Assembly: GCA_002482405.1 (NCBI GenBank)
Contig: DLFX01000168.1
Span: 15,914 to 21,244, forward strand
Direction: 5' to 3'
Source of the DNA: Firmicutes bacterium UBA7709
GTDB lineage: Bacteria > Bacillota_A > Clostridia > Peptostreptococcales > Anaerovoracaceae
Length of the DNA: 5,331 nt
Both the position numbers and the translations under genes were made by a program. Within the stretch, counting starts at the first letter, position 1; every line of letters starts with the position of its first letter. The notes beneath the pieces are model-generated. The model saw only the letters and a program-made list of their open reading frames with translations. It did not search any database and was not told the origin of the DNA. Shown in pieces: positions 5,201 through 5,331 of this stretch.

Positions 5201-5331
5201 ATGAGGGAAAGAAACATCTTCCGCAGGGCGGCATCCATCGCAATATGCGCCGTCCTGCTTCTGACCAGCTGCTTTACGGTCCCGGCATACGCGGATAAAA
5301 CGGTGCTGTCGCCGAAGATATACTATCACCT
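5201..5331 (+). CDS. N-terminus of an exported protein, cut by the window edge
   Basis: The frame is open from the ATG at 5201 to the end of the window (43 codons plus two bases), so only the export signal and a few mature residues are seen. The start is supported by AAAGG (5186-5190) and AAGGG (5191-5195). Residues 1-9 are basic (MRERNIFRR) and 10-24 hydrophobic. Two processing routes are possible: signal peptidase I after VPAYA (residue 31), or lipoprotein processing at LTSC (residues 21-24, Cys24), which fits the lipobox pattern. The proline/alanine motif just before Asp32 makes signal peptidase I slightly more likely. The mature start DKTVLSPKIYYH is not enough to assign a family. The terminator ends only 30 bases upstream, leaving no room for a full promoter after it. 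Confidence 0.75.
   Translation, partial: MRERNIFRRAASIAICAVLLLTSCFTVPAYADKTVLSPKIYYH

Overview
The window looks like a chromosomal piece of a Gram-positive anaerobe of the class Clostridia. This is inferred from strong Shine-Dalgarno sites (AAAGGAG-type, AAAGGGGG), a TTG start, sigma-A-like promoters, an S-layer-homology (SLH) protein, a YwiB/DUF1934 protein and a CtpA/CtpB-type protease. No genus can be named. All supported genes lie on the + strand; no RNA gene, transposase or CRISPR array was found.

Layout. (1) 3-1985: a DUF1934 gene and, 13 bases later, a membrane-anchored S41 carboxyl-terminal processing protease (PDZ, Ser/Lys/Gln active site, peptidoglycan-binding domain). They form one transcription unit closed by a strong hairpin. 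(2) 2148-3063: a stand-alone NAD-type short-chain dehydrogenase/reductase with its own Shine-Dalgarno site and a likely terminator about 120 bases past the stop. (3) 3134-3976: a HicA-HicB type II toxin-antitoxin module, toxin first, preceded by two sigma-A-like promoters and a cluster of inverted repeats. The hicA gene is about 34% GC by hand count, against about 55% in a sampled stretch of the dehydrogenase gene, which suggests a transferred module. (4) 4052-5171: an exported SLH protein with an unrecognised C-terminal domain, followed by a strong terminator. (5) 5201 to the right edge: the first 43 codons of another exported protein.

How the parts fit. The protease, the SLH protein and the last gene act at the membrane or cell wall, so the region has a cell-envelope flavour, with the HicAB module inserted between housekeeping-like genes. 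The most informative detail is the hicAB promoter region. The distal promoter would give a transcript with a leader of about 195 bases. The proximal promoter would start inside the hicA Shine-Dalgarno site and overlaps an inverted repeat, so it could yield HicB without HicA. I recall a similar logic described for E. coli hicAB. I see no clearly new multi-gene system here; the novelty candidates are this regulatory layout and the SLH protein's C-terminal domain.
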